Source: Ananas comosus
Taxonomy: Eukaryota > Streptophyta > Magnoliopsida > Poales > Bromeliaceae
Assembly: GCF_001540865.1 (NCBI RefSeq)
Contig: NC_033642.1
Span: forward strand, 2,134,421-2,198,420
Direction of reading: 5' to 3'
DNA: 64,000 nt
This document shows, one piece after another, positions 36,283-46,651 of the stretch (the stretch's first letter is position 1; every line of letters starts with the position of its first letter). The notes beneath the pieces are model-generated. The model was not told where the DNA came from, made no database searches, and saw only the letters and a program-made list of their open reading frames with translations. The translations under genes and the position numbers were made by a program.

Positions 36283-36484
36283 GGTTCAGCCGAGGTTCGC
36301 ATCATCGCCGCTCTCGTCGCCGAGCTCATCCGGGTCGTCGTCGTCCTCCTCCACCGCCCTGGCCGGCGCCGGGAGCAAGAGCTGCGGCTGCAGATCCGGC
36401 CTCGTCGTCCTCCTCCTCCATCGCCATGGCCGGCGCCGGGAGCAAGAGTGGCGGTGACAGATCCGCCCGAGGCCGTCCGCGGAA
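36283..36484. other. GC-rich block inside the hAT element, possible captured sequence
   Basis: Two imperfect direct repeats of a unit of about 80 bp (core GGCCGGCGCCGGGAGCAAGAG) are present. Short open frames run on both strands, but I recognise no protein family, so a gene origin is unproven. Confidence 0.45.
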
Positions 36485-36541
36485 AAAAGAAGAGGAACAG
36501 TGCAAAAATCGGGGCTTTTGGATTCATAAATCATACGCGGT

Positions 36542-36599
36542 CCACGAGGCCTCTTCTGCCTCGTGGGCCGCTTGACAGGGAGGTCCACTATGGACCTCC
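36542..36599. repeat. two adjacent perfect hairpins
   Basis: CCACGAGGC/GCCTCGTGG with a 7-nt loop at about 36542-36566, then GGGAGGTCCA/TGGACCTCCC with a 3-nt loop at about 36577-36599. Both lie inside the hAT element. Confidence 0.8.
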
Positions 36600-36616
36600 C
36601 TCTCATTACATACACA

Positions 36617-36619
<3 letters not shown>

Positions 36620-36688
<69 letters not shown>
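36620..36688. repeat. compound (CA)n(TA)n microsatellite
   Basis: About 14 CA repeats are followed by about 20 TA repeats, then more TA-rich sequence to about 36955. Confidence 0.95.
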
Positions 36689-36691
<3 letters not shown>

Positions 36692-37712
36692 AATTTATAA
36701 ATAAATATTATTATATAAATAAATATATATTATAATATAAAATTATATAAATATATAATTTATTTTATAAAATATAATTATTTATTATATATAATATTTT
36801 ATTATAAATTGTAATTATTTATTAATATTTCTAAATATATAACTTTTATATATTATTAATATATGTTTATTATAATTTTGAATATATTTAATCTATATAT
36901 AAAAATTATAATAATAATATATATAGTATATTAATTATTATATATTTATTATATAGCCGAATTTTTTATTCCGAATTTTTAATTGGTGAACGTATAATAT
37001 CCGTATAAATCATGTATCCGAATAATTATCGAATCCGTTTTTTAGCCGTATTTTTCAACGAATTTAAAAATTAAAAGACGAATTTTATCCGAATTATTCC
37101 CGTACCGAATTTTTGCCGAATCCGAATTAACTAACTATGATGATGAAGAGAGAGGAAGCAAAGTGTTTGTGAGAGAAGGTTTTGAATGGTTTATTTTGGA
37201 ATGAACCAATTCAGAATTCAAAGCTGGATTATGTTATAAATGGGATAAGTCGTTTCTAGTTTAGAGTGGAAAGAAAATCGAAATTTGATTTTTATAAAAT
37301 AAACAATAACTATCGAAATCAGAATAAAATCTAGAATTTCGAGAGAGGATTTCGGTTAATAAAAAAGAGAGTGATGAAGAGAGAAGATGCAAAGTGTTTG
37401 TGAAAGAGGATTTTGAGTGGTTTATTTTGAAATGAATCAATTCAAAATCCAAAGCTGAATTGGGCTATAAATGGAAAAAGTCATTTCTATTTTACAATGA
37501 AATGAAAAATTAAAATTTTATTTCTGTAAAATAAACAATAATTATCTGAATCAATAAATTTTATTTCGAGACAACTACATGTATCGAGCAAATAAGATTA
37601 GATGATTGGGACAGAGGCGTGGCATATGACGCGTGAAAGACTTTTTTCTTTCTTTCTTTTTTTTTTTTTTGGTTTTATAGTGTGAAAAGGGCAAAATCAA
37701 TAAATTCAACCT

Positions 37713-37880
37713 GGTAGTGCAAGTGTGGGACCTTCTTTTCCCTAGTTAGTGTTTGTTTGTTTGTTTGTTTTTTTTTTTTCACCGTGCCGTCCGGTGTCCC
37801 CGTTGCCCCACCCTTATACCTAGTTTATGTTTTCAATGAATAAAGCAGGTAGCTTGCTATCTTTCTCTCAAAAAAATAAT
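37713..37880 (+). mobile_element. 5'-truncated LINE 3' end with 14-bp target duplication
   Basis: The element ends AATAAAGCAGGTAGCTTGC TATCTTTCTCTC followed by an A-rich tail. AATAAATTCAACCT occurs at 37699-37712 and again, identically, at 37881-37894. Only about 168 bp of 3' untranslated sequence was copied. The same tail occurs at 25686-25733 (minus) and, in variant form, at the 3' end of the SINE at 46035. Confidence 0.85.
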
Positions 37881-37894
37881 AATAAATTCAACCT

Positions 37895-38589
37895 ATTGAA
37901 CTATATATAGAGTATAAAAGGACAATGAGAGAGTTATAATATACACCATTTATATAAGAAATATACTGTGGAATTTTTAACTAGGTAGATTGCACTGCTG
38001 TAGTCCTTGCACTTAAGTTCAAGGTTTAGCATTCTATACTTTCAAAAGTATTCAATTTTAGCCATTATCCTTGTTTATTGTGTACCGCCTCAATAGTTTC
38101 ACATCAAATAAAAAAATAATTCTGATTGGAATATATGAAACCTACGCACTAGTAATAATAATTAGGTTTAAATATTTTCGGCCATTCACTTCCATCTCAT
38201 TTCATTTTTTTCGCCCTTAATGTCTTTTTGTAATATTGCAAACATAATGCAATTTAAATATTGAAAAGTTTGAATTAAAAATATTAGATAAAAAGCTGAT
38301 GTATTCGTAGCGCAGGAGTATATAAATGCAACATGTGTCGGAAGATCTTTTTCTCGAAAAGGTTAAAAGCCAAATGTAAAGAAGGTATTTTTAAAATTTT
38401 GGAGCATTAAAAAAGTATTTAACTTACTAGTTCTAGAATTAAAAGTGAAACTTAGACCAATTCGTTTGAGATTACGGAACCAATGTGTTATGTAAGTACA
38501 ATCAGAAAGTGTAAAAAAAAAAGTATTTTATTTATTCTTGTAAAAAAAGTATAATGTTGTACATGTTAATTTAAATGGGCCAGTATCCT
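37895..38589. other. AT-rich intergenic sequence
   Basis: No gene or bounded repeat seen. Confidence 0.5.
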
Positions 38590-38800
38590 GTCCTGTGGCG
38601 GAAGACTATATTAGGCCGAGTCATGTTCGAAATGACGTGAATTTGGATGGATTGAGTCATGCTCGAAGTGGCATGAGGGCTAGTTGGACCGAGTCACAAT
38701 CGAAACCCGTGGGTGATATATTTATACGTTATAAGAGAATTAATTGCGTATTTCTAACAATTAGAGCTTTTTAGATTAATAGTTAGCGCCAACGATTTGA
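38590..38800. repeat. inverted, diverged relative of the 165-bp unit at 33831
   Basis: The block GAGTCATGCTCGAAGTGGCATGAGG...CGAAACCCGTGGG, followed by TTAATTGCGTATTTCTAACA, is the reverse complement, with changes, of the tandem unit at 33831-34160. Confidence 0.65.
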
Positions 38801-39181
38801 TAATATGTATTGTAGTTATTCAGTTATGATGTAATTTCAACGGCACTCTCGTCGATAAATGGAAAAGCATAACATATATGTTTTTACATAACTATTTTGT
38901 CTGATAATATTAAGCAGCCTTGACACCAAATAATCTCCAAACTAGTATAGGATCCGTGCTTCGCGACGGGCATATAATGTTTCAACCAATTCAAATAGTC
39001 TTATATACATTAAAAAAATAATTTGTTAATTAATATTTTTTTAACTTTTAATATTTATAGGGTTGAATTATTTTAATATTTTTATTTAAAATTTTACTAA
39101 AATTTATATATGGTCATTCTGTAAATAAATTTTTTTAATTAAAAAACTAAAGTTGAAGAACTGATTTCAAATTAATGATTA

Positions 39182-39412
39182 GATAAGAGAGAGAAAGAGA
39201 GAAATAGAGAGAGAAAGAGAGAAAGAAAGAGAGAAAGAGAGAGAGAGGGGAAGAGAGAGAAAGAGAGGGTAGAGAGAGGGAGAGGAGCAGCGCCAGATGG
39301 GAGAGGGAAGAGAGAGAGAGAGAGAGTGCGGTAGTTGGAGAGAGAGAGAGACAACTCTAGAAGAATAGGGAAGAGAGAGAGAGCCGGTTGTAGAAAAGTG
39401 TGAAAGCCCAAG
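39182..39412. repeat. GA-rich block, copy 1
   Basis: A polypurine tract interrupted by anchors GAGCAGCGCCAGATGGGAG, GTGCGGTAGTTGGAG and CTCTAGAAGAATAGGGAAG. The same anchors in the same order occur at 40668-40930, so the two blocks are paralogous and not independent microsatellites. Confidence 0.8.
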
Positions 39413-39799
39413 ATTTCCGAACATATAAACATGCATTTTGATTTTTCAAAAATTTATATTTTATCTCTCAAAGTTTCAAGTTAATGCACTTAACCCTCTT
39501 CTGCCAGACTTTTTTTTTATGGTTTCATCTATTTCATATAATTTATACCAAAAAATTCTTTTAAAACAATAAAAATATATTAAAACATTATATATATAAT
39601 ATATATATATATATTTATTTATTTATTTTCTAGAGCAAGTATAAGAATAATTCGACTATTCTTTTTTCCAATTAGCAGCATAATTTTTAAAAATATTTTT
39701 AAAATTTTTAAAAAATAAAATATAAAATTTTAAAAGTCAGTGGATATTTATAAATTCTTTTTTAATATTTTTGCCATTATTATTATTTAGAAGTTTCAA

Positions 39800-40440
39800 G
39801 ATTTAGGGGCATCGCAATCGGACCATTCTAAGAAGCTCGAGTTAAGTCGCGGTCCAAATTAAGCTAATTCGTATCCTGGTGACGTTCTAATTAAAACGGC
39901 GGAGCACGTTTCCGACCCGGTCTCGAGTCTCGACCCCTAGTCCGACCTAGAACGCGACGCGGTGATCTCACCGCGCGTGACTATGCTTGGAAAGCAAGTC
40001 TCCGCCGCAGGATCAAACGGACGGCCGAGATCCCCCCGAGGAGAAGATATTTTTTTGTCTCGCGCCAGAAGCTTCCCCCGCACCCCCTCGGGCCGCGTTG
40101 CGGCAAGAGAGAGAGAGAGAGAGAGAGAGCGCACGAAATTAAGGAGAAGGGGCTTGAAGTCTTTCACAGTGATGGAGGCTCGGGTGGCAGCGGGTCGAGC
40201 GGGTGGAGGCTTGGGTCGTTGACGATGGACACAGCGGCGGCAGCGGGTCGAGCGGCTCGGGCTGCGTTCGGCTTGGGCTTAGCGGCCTGAGCGGAAACGG
40301 CGGGGGATGCGGCAGCGGCGATGGCTGATAGCGGCTTGGGTGGCGGCGGCAGGGTACGTGGCAGCAGCAGCGGCGGACGTGGGGGACACGGCGGCGGCGA
40401 CGGCGGACGTGGGGACGCCACGACGGCGGCGGCAGCTCGC
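39800..40440. other. GC-rich segment between the two GA blocks, unassigned
   Basis: Composition rises sharply to GC-rich. Short open frames exist on both strands (39962-40222 on +, 40164-40421 on -), made mainly of Ala, Pro, Gly and Arg. I recognise no family and see no splice-linked continuation. It may be captured sequence or a decayed promoter. Confidence 0.4.
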
Positions 40441-40445
40441 CTCTG

Positions 40446-40446
40446 T

Positions 40447-40494
<48 letters not shown>
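40446..40494. repeat. (ACTA)n(TA)n microsatellite
   Basis: Six to seven AACT units run directly into about ten TA repeats. Confidence 0.9.
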
Positions 40495-40667
40495 GCTCTC
40501 ATCTCCTTCTTCTTCACTTTTTTTTTAATTTTTAATTATTTTTTTTTTAATGTAATGTGCAACTGAGTGTGAACGATCCGCTCTCGCACCGCCCCCCATC
40601 CGATCGTCTATTCCGAGCTATTTATAGAGCTTTGGAGGGGGTATTAGTGGGATGGCATGAATTTTGT

Positions 40668-40930
40668 AGAGAGAGAAAAAAAAATAGAGAGAGAAAGAGA
40701 GAGAAAGACAGAGAAAGAGAGAGAAAGAGAGAAAGACAGAGAAAGAGAGAGAGGGGAAGAGAGAAAGAGAGGGTAGGAGAGAGGGAGAGGAGAAAGAGAG
40801 GGTAGGAGAGAGGGAGAGGAGCACCGCCTGATCGGGGAGGGAAGAGAGAGAGAGAGAAAGTGTGGTAGTTGAAGAGAGAGACTGCCTTAGAAGAGTAGGG
40901 AAAAGAGAGAGAGAGAGACAGTTGTAGAGT
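40668..40930. repeat. GA-rich block, copy 2
   Basis: Paralogue of 39182-39412, with the GAGCACCGCCTGATCGGGGAG and GTGTGGTAGTTGAAG anchors. It includes an internal duplication of GGAGAAAGAGAGGGTAGGAG. Confidence 0.8.
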
Positions 40931-40989
40931 TGGGTAAGAGGCCTGTCGCCACGTGGAACGGAGAACGGAGAGGTATGCCACGTGGGTCT

Positions 40990-41684
40990 TGCAGAATGTG
41001 TCAAATAGTATAGTTAAAAGATAAGCTCCGAGTGTTGTGGGTGTAGCATTTTTCTTACATTGGAAAGTAAATTTGGAACTGGAGGAATTCTATGGCTTTC
41101 CCAACAACCATGACTACACATTAAATGGGGCTACATCTTTATCATTGCAATGCTACTATGCTAGCCAATCACGAAAGAGAGAGAGGGAGAGAGTGTATTA
41201 ATCTAAGCTAAGACTAGACAAGATTTCATCCCATCCACCGACCAATAAAAATATGCTTCATCCAGTCAATAAAATAGCAAATCCTTTCTACCCACAAATA
41301 TATTCTTGGATCATTTTTAGATTATACTATTCAATTAATTATTTATTTAATCTTAAAAAAATTATTATTATTCTAACTGTAAATCTTTTCATTCAATAAT
41401 CGAAAATTTGATAGACGATTCTACACGAGTACAATCTTTTTTTAGTTAAACACAAAACAATATCCTTATAACAAAAATTGTATAATAATAATAAAAAAAA
41501 AGAAAGATCTAAACAATAACGAATTAAATTAAAAAAATTAAGAAACAGATAAAGAAAAATGGAAGTGGCCAAATTTCCAAATCCACCTCGCAACCTATGT
41601 TGTTGCTTTTACGCAGTCAATCTATACATAACATCTACAACAAAAAAAGAATAGAAATTTACCTCCAATTTTTACTCTATCATC
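40990..41684. other. intergenic, 3' flank of the ROH1-like gene
   Basis: AT-rich sequence, likely containing the 3' UTR of the minus-strand gene. No other coding signal. Confidence 0.5.
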
Positions 41685-42857
41685 TCAGAATGAATACGAC
41701 GAAGAAGGAGACGGCGAAGAAGAAGAAGAAGAAGCAGCCGCCGCCGATGCGGTGGCCGTGGGAGCAGAGCAACGAGAGCTCCGATCCAAGCAGCGAATGA
41801 CCTCCGCACGGGTGGCGGCCACGCGGTGGAACACCGCCCGCACCTGCCGCTCCAGCGGCTCCGTCCCTTCCTCCAGCGCCCGGCACGCCTCCGCCAGCTC
41901 CGCAGCCTTCGCCGACAATTCATCCTCCTCCGCCGCCGGTGCGCCCTCTTTATCCAGTAATTCTGTCAAACACCTTGCGCGCGTCTCCACCGCCCGCACC
42001 TCGGCCAGCACTCCGAACCCTGCTCTCCTGCGCTGCGAGGACTCCTCCGCGATCCGCTCCTGCAGCGCCGCCATCGCCGCCGCCCACTGCGTCTGCCGCG
42101 GCGGCAGTGGCGGCGGCGCCGCCGGTCGATCCAGGAACGGCACCGCCGCCGCCAGCGCCCACGCGGCGAACGCCAGCAGGCAGCTCATCGTGCCCGCCGC
42201 AGCGGCCACCCCTCCGGGGGCGGCGGCGGCGGCGGCGGCGCCGCCGGACCAATTCTTGGACAGGAAGCGGGCGCTGGCGCTGCGGCCGCCGCTGCCGGGG
42301 GAGTCGGCGGCGGCGGCGAAGAGCTTGCCGAGGGCGCGGCGAAGGGCGCGGCGGCGGCGGAGGGCGGCGGCGGAGGCGGCGACGTCGGCCTGGCGGCGCC
42401 AGTGGCGGAGGGAGAGGAGGGCGGCGGAGGCGGCGTTGCAGAGGTCGAGCGCTCTGACGCTGCGGTCGAGGAATTCGGCGGCGGGCTTCGAAGAAAGCGA
42501 CGAAGCAGAAGAAGGGTTCAGCAGCAGCAGCAGGAGGTGGCAGAATTCGCGGTCGCAGGAGACGAGGACGTCCAGAAGCTTCGAGAGGAAGCGGAGAGAG
42601 AGGAGGGGGGCGCCGGCGGCGGAGTCGGAGTCGGAGTCGGAGTGGGAGGGGAGGAGGGAGCGAAGGCGGCGGGCGACGTGGGATTGGAATCGGTCTCCGA
42701 GCTCGCTGTCGTGGTGCTCGTGGTGGGAATTAGAAATATTATTGGGAGGTGGGTCGATCGTGTCCATGGACGCCACCTGGTTGCGGCGGAAGCTGAGGAG
42801 GAGGAGCGACCGGCCCAGGAATCCCCCGGAGCTCCCTGCTTGCGAGTCCGTCGCCAT
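41685..42857 (-). CDS. ROH1/BPS1-like (DUF793) protein, intronless, 390 aa
   Basis: The chosen start (ATG at 42857) gives MATDSQAGSSGGFLGRS, which matches the family's N-terminal FLGR...RRNQV.SMD motif. The open frame extends 47 codons upstream but has no family similarity there. Conserved parts follow in order: ELGDRFQSHVARRL, LSLRFLSKLLDVLVSCDREF, FLDRSVRALDLCNAAS, LRHWRRQADVA, and a hydrophobic segment at about 223-241 (MSCLLAFAAWALAAAVPFL) that could be membrane-inserted. A helical C-terminal half is followed by a Ser-rich tail. Arabidopsis ROH1 binds the exocyst subunit EXO70A1 and affects secretion in seed coat and pollen; the role here is inferred. The third codon position is strongly GC-rich, and alanine tracts are expanded. 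The long plus-strand frame across it is a shadow. Confidence 0.88.
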   Translation of the reverse strand: MATDSQAGSSGGFLGRSLLLLSFRRNQVASMDTIDPPPNNISNSHHEHHDSELGDRFQSHVARRLRSLLPSHSDSDSDSAAGAPLLSLRFLSKLLDVLVSCDREFCHLLLLLLNPSSASSLSSKPAAEFLDRSVRALDLCNAASAALLSLRHWRRQADVAASAAALRRRRALRRALGKLFAAAADSPGSGGRSASARFLSKNWSGGAAAAAAAPGGVAAAAGTMSCLLAFAAWALAAAVPFLDRPAAPPPLPPRQTQWAAAMAALQERIAEESSQRRRAGFGVLAEVRAVETRARCLTELLDKEGAPAAEEDELSAKAAELAEACRALEEGTEPLERQVRAVFHRVAATRAEVIRCLDRSSRCSAPTATASAAAASSSSSSPSPSSSYSF

Positions 42858-42931
42858 TGTTGGGGTCGGATTGCGAAAGACCAAAAGTATGAGATGTGAC
42901 GGTGGTAAAGAAAAATAAAAGAATCCGACAA

Positions 42932-42941
42932 AATATATATA
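42932..42941 (-). promoter_or_regulatory. TATA box of the ROH1-like gene
   Basis: The minus strand reads TATATATATT about 75-85 bp upstream of the start codon. Confidence 0.55.
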
Positions 42942-43039
42942 AGAGCAGGAAGAGGGAGAGAAGACTGATTCTTGGCTGACTTGGTTGCCACGCGGCAATT
43001 ATGTATCCCGTATGATTCAGAAAAGTGAAAACTTCAAAA

Positions 43040-43970
43040 TACCACATACATGTGATTTCACATATTTTTTCACTTTAATATTTTATAATTTAGAGAAAAC
43101 TTCGAAAACCCTCCCTGTGGTTTCGTGCATTCTCACTTTGCTACCCTGTGGTTTAAAACGTATCAATTTACCCCCTGTGGTTTCATTTTTATCTTTTCGG
43201 AAGCTTTTTCGTTAATATTTCGTTAAATTATATACAAAAAACTTCAGATAACCATCTATATTTATCGAATAGTCACTTTAGTATCCTTTAATTTTAACTT
43301 TGTCACTGATTTTAAAAAAAAATAATAATAAAATTGATAACAAAAAGATAAAAACGAAACCACAGGGGGGCAAATTGATACGTTTTAAACCACAGGGTAG
43401 CAAAGTGAGAATGCACGAAACCACAGGGGGGGTTTTTGAAGTTTTCCCTATAATTTAAAGTGTATCAATTTAATACCTTATAATTTTATATTTTTTTATT
43501 TTAGTATTCTGTAATTTAAAGTGCATCAATTTAGTACCATATGATTTTATTTTTCTCTTTTTGTCGGTTCTTTTGTTAATATTTCGTTAAGTTATATACA
43601 AAAAACCTTCATATACCCTATTTAGATTTATCGAATATTTACTTTAGTACCTTTTAGTTTTAACTTTGTCACTGATTTTTTTTTCCTCTGTGAATGTTTC
43701 GTTAAATTATATACAAAAAACTTCATATACCCTACCTAAATTTATTGAATATTCACTTTAGTACCCTTTAATTTTAACTTTGTTACTGATTTAACGAAAA
43801 AATTTAGTGAAATGGATAATGAAAAGAGAAAAATAAAATCATAGAGTACTAACTTGATACACTTTAAATCACAAGGTACTAAAGTGAGAAAGTGTGAAAC
43901 CACAGGGGCTAACTTAATACACTTTAAATCATAGGATACTAAAGGGAGAAAGTGTGAAACCGTAAATTTA
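43040..43970. mobile_element. older Mutator-type MITE(s) of the GTGGTTT family, host of a younger copy
   Basis: TTTAGTA/TACTAAA and GTGGTTT/AAACCAC units in inverted order surround and follow the intact element at 43093-43448. ATATACAAAAAACTTCATATACCCT repeats two or three times within it. The ends are not sharp. Confidence 0.5.
43093..43448. mobile_element. Mutator-type MITE, 356 bp, nearly perfect TIRs
   Basis: Arms of about 105 bp (GAGAAAACTTCGAAAACCC ... GGGTTTTTGAAGTTTTCCC) are almost identical inverted repeats. A perfect 9-bp duplication, TATAATTTA, lies at 43084-43092 and 43449-43457. The interior is only about 150 bp and non-coding. The high arm identity suggests a recent insertion. 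Confidence 0.92.
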
Positions 43971-45416
43971 CCAACTTATCTGTACTATGTACTTGTTTGA
44001 ATCGATTTGCTCAATCTTTCAACATTTTGATTTTATAATCAAATCTTTCAATCTGCTTGATTTGAGTCATGCTACGAAACTTTGACTTTCACATTTGAAT
44101 GTGCTATTTATCTTTATAGATATCGTTAGTATATTTCATATAATTCTCGCAGCATTAGATAAATTAAAGTAAAAAATTAGATTAAATTTTAAAGTCAAAA
44201 TGCCATCGATGCGGCCAATATAGCGTTAAAATTCATGAAGAAAAAAAAAACATGATTTAATGAAGCTGGGCCAAAAATTCTATGGAGTTTGATAATTTAC
44301 ACAATAGACGCGAAAAAATTTTGGATGGTCATAATTTTTTAAGATCTAGGCGTGAAACAGCCAAATTGTTCTGACTGAGTTTGACCCAAATTCAACTGTT
44401 TAGGCTTTCAAATTTGCACTTTATATTATTCTGAAAAAGTTTTATATTTCTTTATTTTGAGGCCTGTTATTTAGTTATTTCTAGTCAGTTTAGATTTAAA
44501 GTTAGACTTTGTTATGTTCTATCACAGCAGGATTCGTGTATCATCCCTATGTACACGTAACGTCTGATTAACGTAATTAGATTTTATAATTAATCAATAA
44601 TATTTCTCCTTTGTTGAAGAGCTGTGTTCTTCGTGTCTCCCTTTCTTATTATCGTGCTTTTTTATTTTAGTCATGTGGTTTAGGCCTACGTTAGATGTTG
44701 ATTGATTCAAATCAAATAAATTTTAAAATTGGATAGTAAAATTAAATGTTTAAGAGATTGGATGGTAAATTTAAATTTTTTTTATAGTTTATAGTTAACA
44801 TAAGTTCCATATATTTTACTAGTAATTTATTTTGGTGAAATTGTAATAAGAGATCCCTATAGGTCATTTTGGAATGAGCCTCTCAACTTTTTTTTTTCTT
44901 TTATAAACTGAGATCTATTCAGTTTCTAATTTTTTAGAAATTAGTGATGATAGTTAAATAATTGGACCGGTTAATGATTAACTACTAATATGATTATTAA
45001 ACTTTAATATATATATATATATATGTTTTTATTCAAAGTATAGAAATTCAATATAAATGGAAAGGGAAATTCTCTGGTACATTTTTGGAGGGTCAAGCTC
45101 CATGCTTCATTACTCAATTTTTTAAGTTCTAATCTTTCTTGTCATTTTTAACATTTTATTATTGCCCAAAATAGCTCAATTAAATTTGTTCATTTTGGGT
45201 AATTGGATTACTCTTCACCGCCCGGTTCACAGCCGGGTCACCTGAACCGTCCAGACCGGTTTAATTTTGAACCACCAAAAAGAATAATAAGGGTTTTTGA
45301 ATCATTCAACCCTCTCCACATTGGTACTATTGAAAGTGTTATTTAATCTGATATTAATTATTGAAATCGATACTTTTCCTATTCTTGTTGATACTAATAA
45401 TAGTATAATTCAGAAT
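43971..45416. other. AT-rich intergenic sequence
   Basis: No gene seen. A (TA)n run occurs at about 45007-45024. Confidence 0.5.
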
Positions 45417-45425
45417 TTAAAAATA

Positions 45426-45842
45426 AAATTAATTTTCTATAGGTCCCTACAAATATAGTGAATTATAAATATATCTCTACAAAATTCAACTTTCATATAT
45501 TATTTCTGCAAAAATTCTGATATTTTCAAATATGTTCCTACCGTTCGGATCCATTAAAAAAAAATTAGTTAACCATACTAAAATACTTAACCCTAGTTAG
45601 TTAATGAGGTGAATTAATCTTTTTACCCGTATTTAATTAATAGTTGAGATTTTTGGAAGGCATATTTGTAATGGCAAAAAGATCATTTCACTTATAAAAT
45701 AAATATTATTTTAACGGTAACAAACTAGAGGGACATATTTGAAAATATTAGGACTTTTGTAGGAACAACATATAAAAATTAAACTTTATAGAAATATATT
45801 TGTAATTTATTATGTTTGTAGGGACTTGTATAAAATTAACTC
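45426..45842. mobile_element. Mutator-type foldback MITE, relative of the Pack-MULE
   Basis: The TIRs (AATTAATTTTCTATAGGTCCCTAC ... GTAGGGACTTGTATAAAATTAAC when listed as short parts) match those of 22266-23210. A perfect 9-bp duplication, TTAAAAATA, flanks it at 45417-45425 and 45843-45851. The interior is short and AT-rich, without captured sequence. Confidence 0.85.
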
Positions 45843-46034
45843 TTAAAAATATTATAATAGAATAATACGAAAAAACAAAGATATCAATGAGGAAGATAAA
45901 TTAAACTAATATTTTATTTGGACAATTTCATAATTATTCTTCAAAATCTTAAAAATATTGCAAATTTCTCTGAAATATCAAAATATCACGTGTGCCCTTC
46001 CTGTATAATTAGATATATCATAAATATTCTTCTT

Positions 46035-46183
46035 TGTTTTTGAGATATAGGTACCATGCTACCCGCTTCGTTTATTTTATTTAGAAATAAATTTAGTTGA
46101 AAATGTGAATCAACTAAGGTTCGAATTTGAGACCTCGGGTACCAATCACCAAGCCTTTTGCCACTTGCGCTAGGGACGGTCGG
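46035..46183 (-). mobile_element. tRNA-derived SINE, 149 bp
   Basis: On the minus strand the head reads CCGTCCCTAGCGCAAGTGGC with an A box (TAGCGCAAGTGG). A B-box-like ATTCGAACC lies about 50 nt downstream. The 3' part ends AATAAACGAAGCGGGTAGC ... TATATCTC followed by a short A-rich tail. A 14-bp target duplication with one mismatch flanks it: TAAATATTCTTCTT at 46021-46034 and TAAATAGTCTTCTT at 46184-46197. Transcription would be by RNA polymerase III and mobilisation by a partner LINE. Confidence 0.85.
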
Positions 46184-46289
46184 TAAATAGTCTTCTTGTT
46201 ATCTTACCTTACGGAGCAGTAATCTAATCTTTGTTCGAGGTTATTTTAATACTAGTTTAGCCCTAAATAGTTTCAAACTTTATAGTTAG

Positions 46290-46645
46290 ATTTTTTTTTT
46301 TAATTCAATTTTTAATTTAAGTTCTAATTGTAGATTCGCTCAAATTTAAATTCTAATTAGAATTGAATTTTATATTCATATTCAATTTCGAATTCAAATT
46401 GTTATTTTTTTACTTAATTTTACTTTCAAATTTAGATTTTAAATTAGTTTTAGATTTAATTCCAAATTTTTATTTTGAAATTCAAATTCAAAATGTGAAT
46501 TTAAATTTTAAATTCAAATTTAGATTTGAAATTGACTTAGAATTTTAAATTCAGAATATGAGTTTGTATTTAAAATTTAAATTCAGATAATGAATTTGAT
46601 TTTAAAGTCAAATTCTAAATTTTAATTTTCAATTCGAATTATTAG
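46290..46645. repeat. AAATTC/AAATTT low-complexity tract
   Basis: Short-period, imperfect AT-rich repetition similar in style to 7688-8160 and 61255-61740. It directly abuts the LTR at 46652. Confidence 0.65.
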
Positions 46646-46651
46646 TGTGTT

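Larger units (their letters stand above)
36101..37139. mobile_element. hAT element carrying a GC-rich insert, 1039 bp
   Basis: Inverted ends CATAGTTAGTTAATTCG and CGAATTAACTAACTATG are perfect over 17 bp. They are flanked by a perfect 8-bp duplication, ATGATGAA, at 36093-36100 and 37140-37147. The empty site can be read from the second partial copy of the host MITE near 37368. The subterminal regions are rich in GCGAATTATTCGC-type words. There is no transposase. Positions 36283-36484 are very GC-rich, unlike the rest, and may be captured host sequence. Confidence 0.92.
35925..37565. mobile_element. GGGCAT-type MITE interrupted by a hAT element
   Basis: The left part (35925-36100, GGGCATATTCGATTCATGATT) and the right part (37148-37565) belong to the family at 13605-13999. 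The right part holds two partial tandem copies of the AAAGTGTTTGTGA...GGTTTATTTTG block. The segment between them is the hAT insertion at 36101-37139. Confidence 0.65.

Noticed and set aside
38935..41030. Helitron spanning the GA blocks
   Set aside because: ACTAGTATAGGATCCGTGC and AATAGTATAG near the ends are reminiscent of Helitron-associated sequence, but I could not find a proper TC start, CTRR end and terminal hairpin.
41752..42918. 388-codon open frame on + across the ROH1-like gene
   Set aside because: It is the antisense shadow of a GC-rich gene. The minus-strand product has the family motifs, whereas this one is Arg/Ala/Ser-rich with no recognisable domain.
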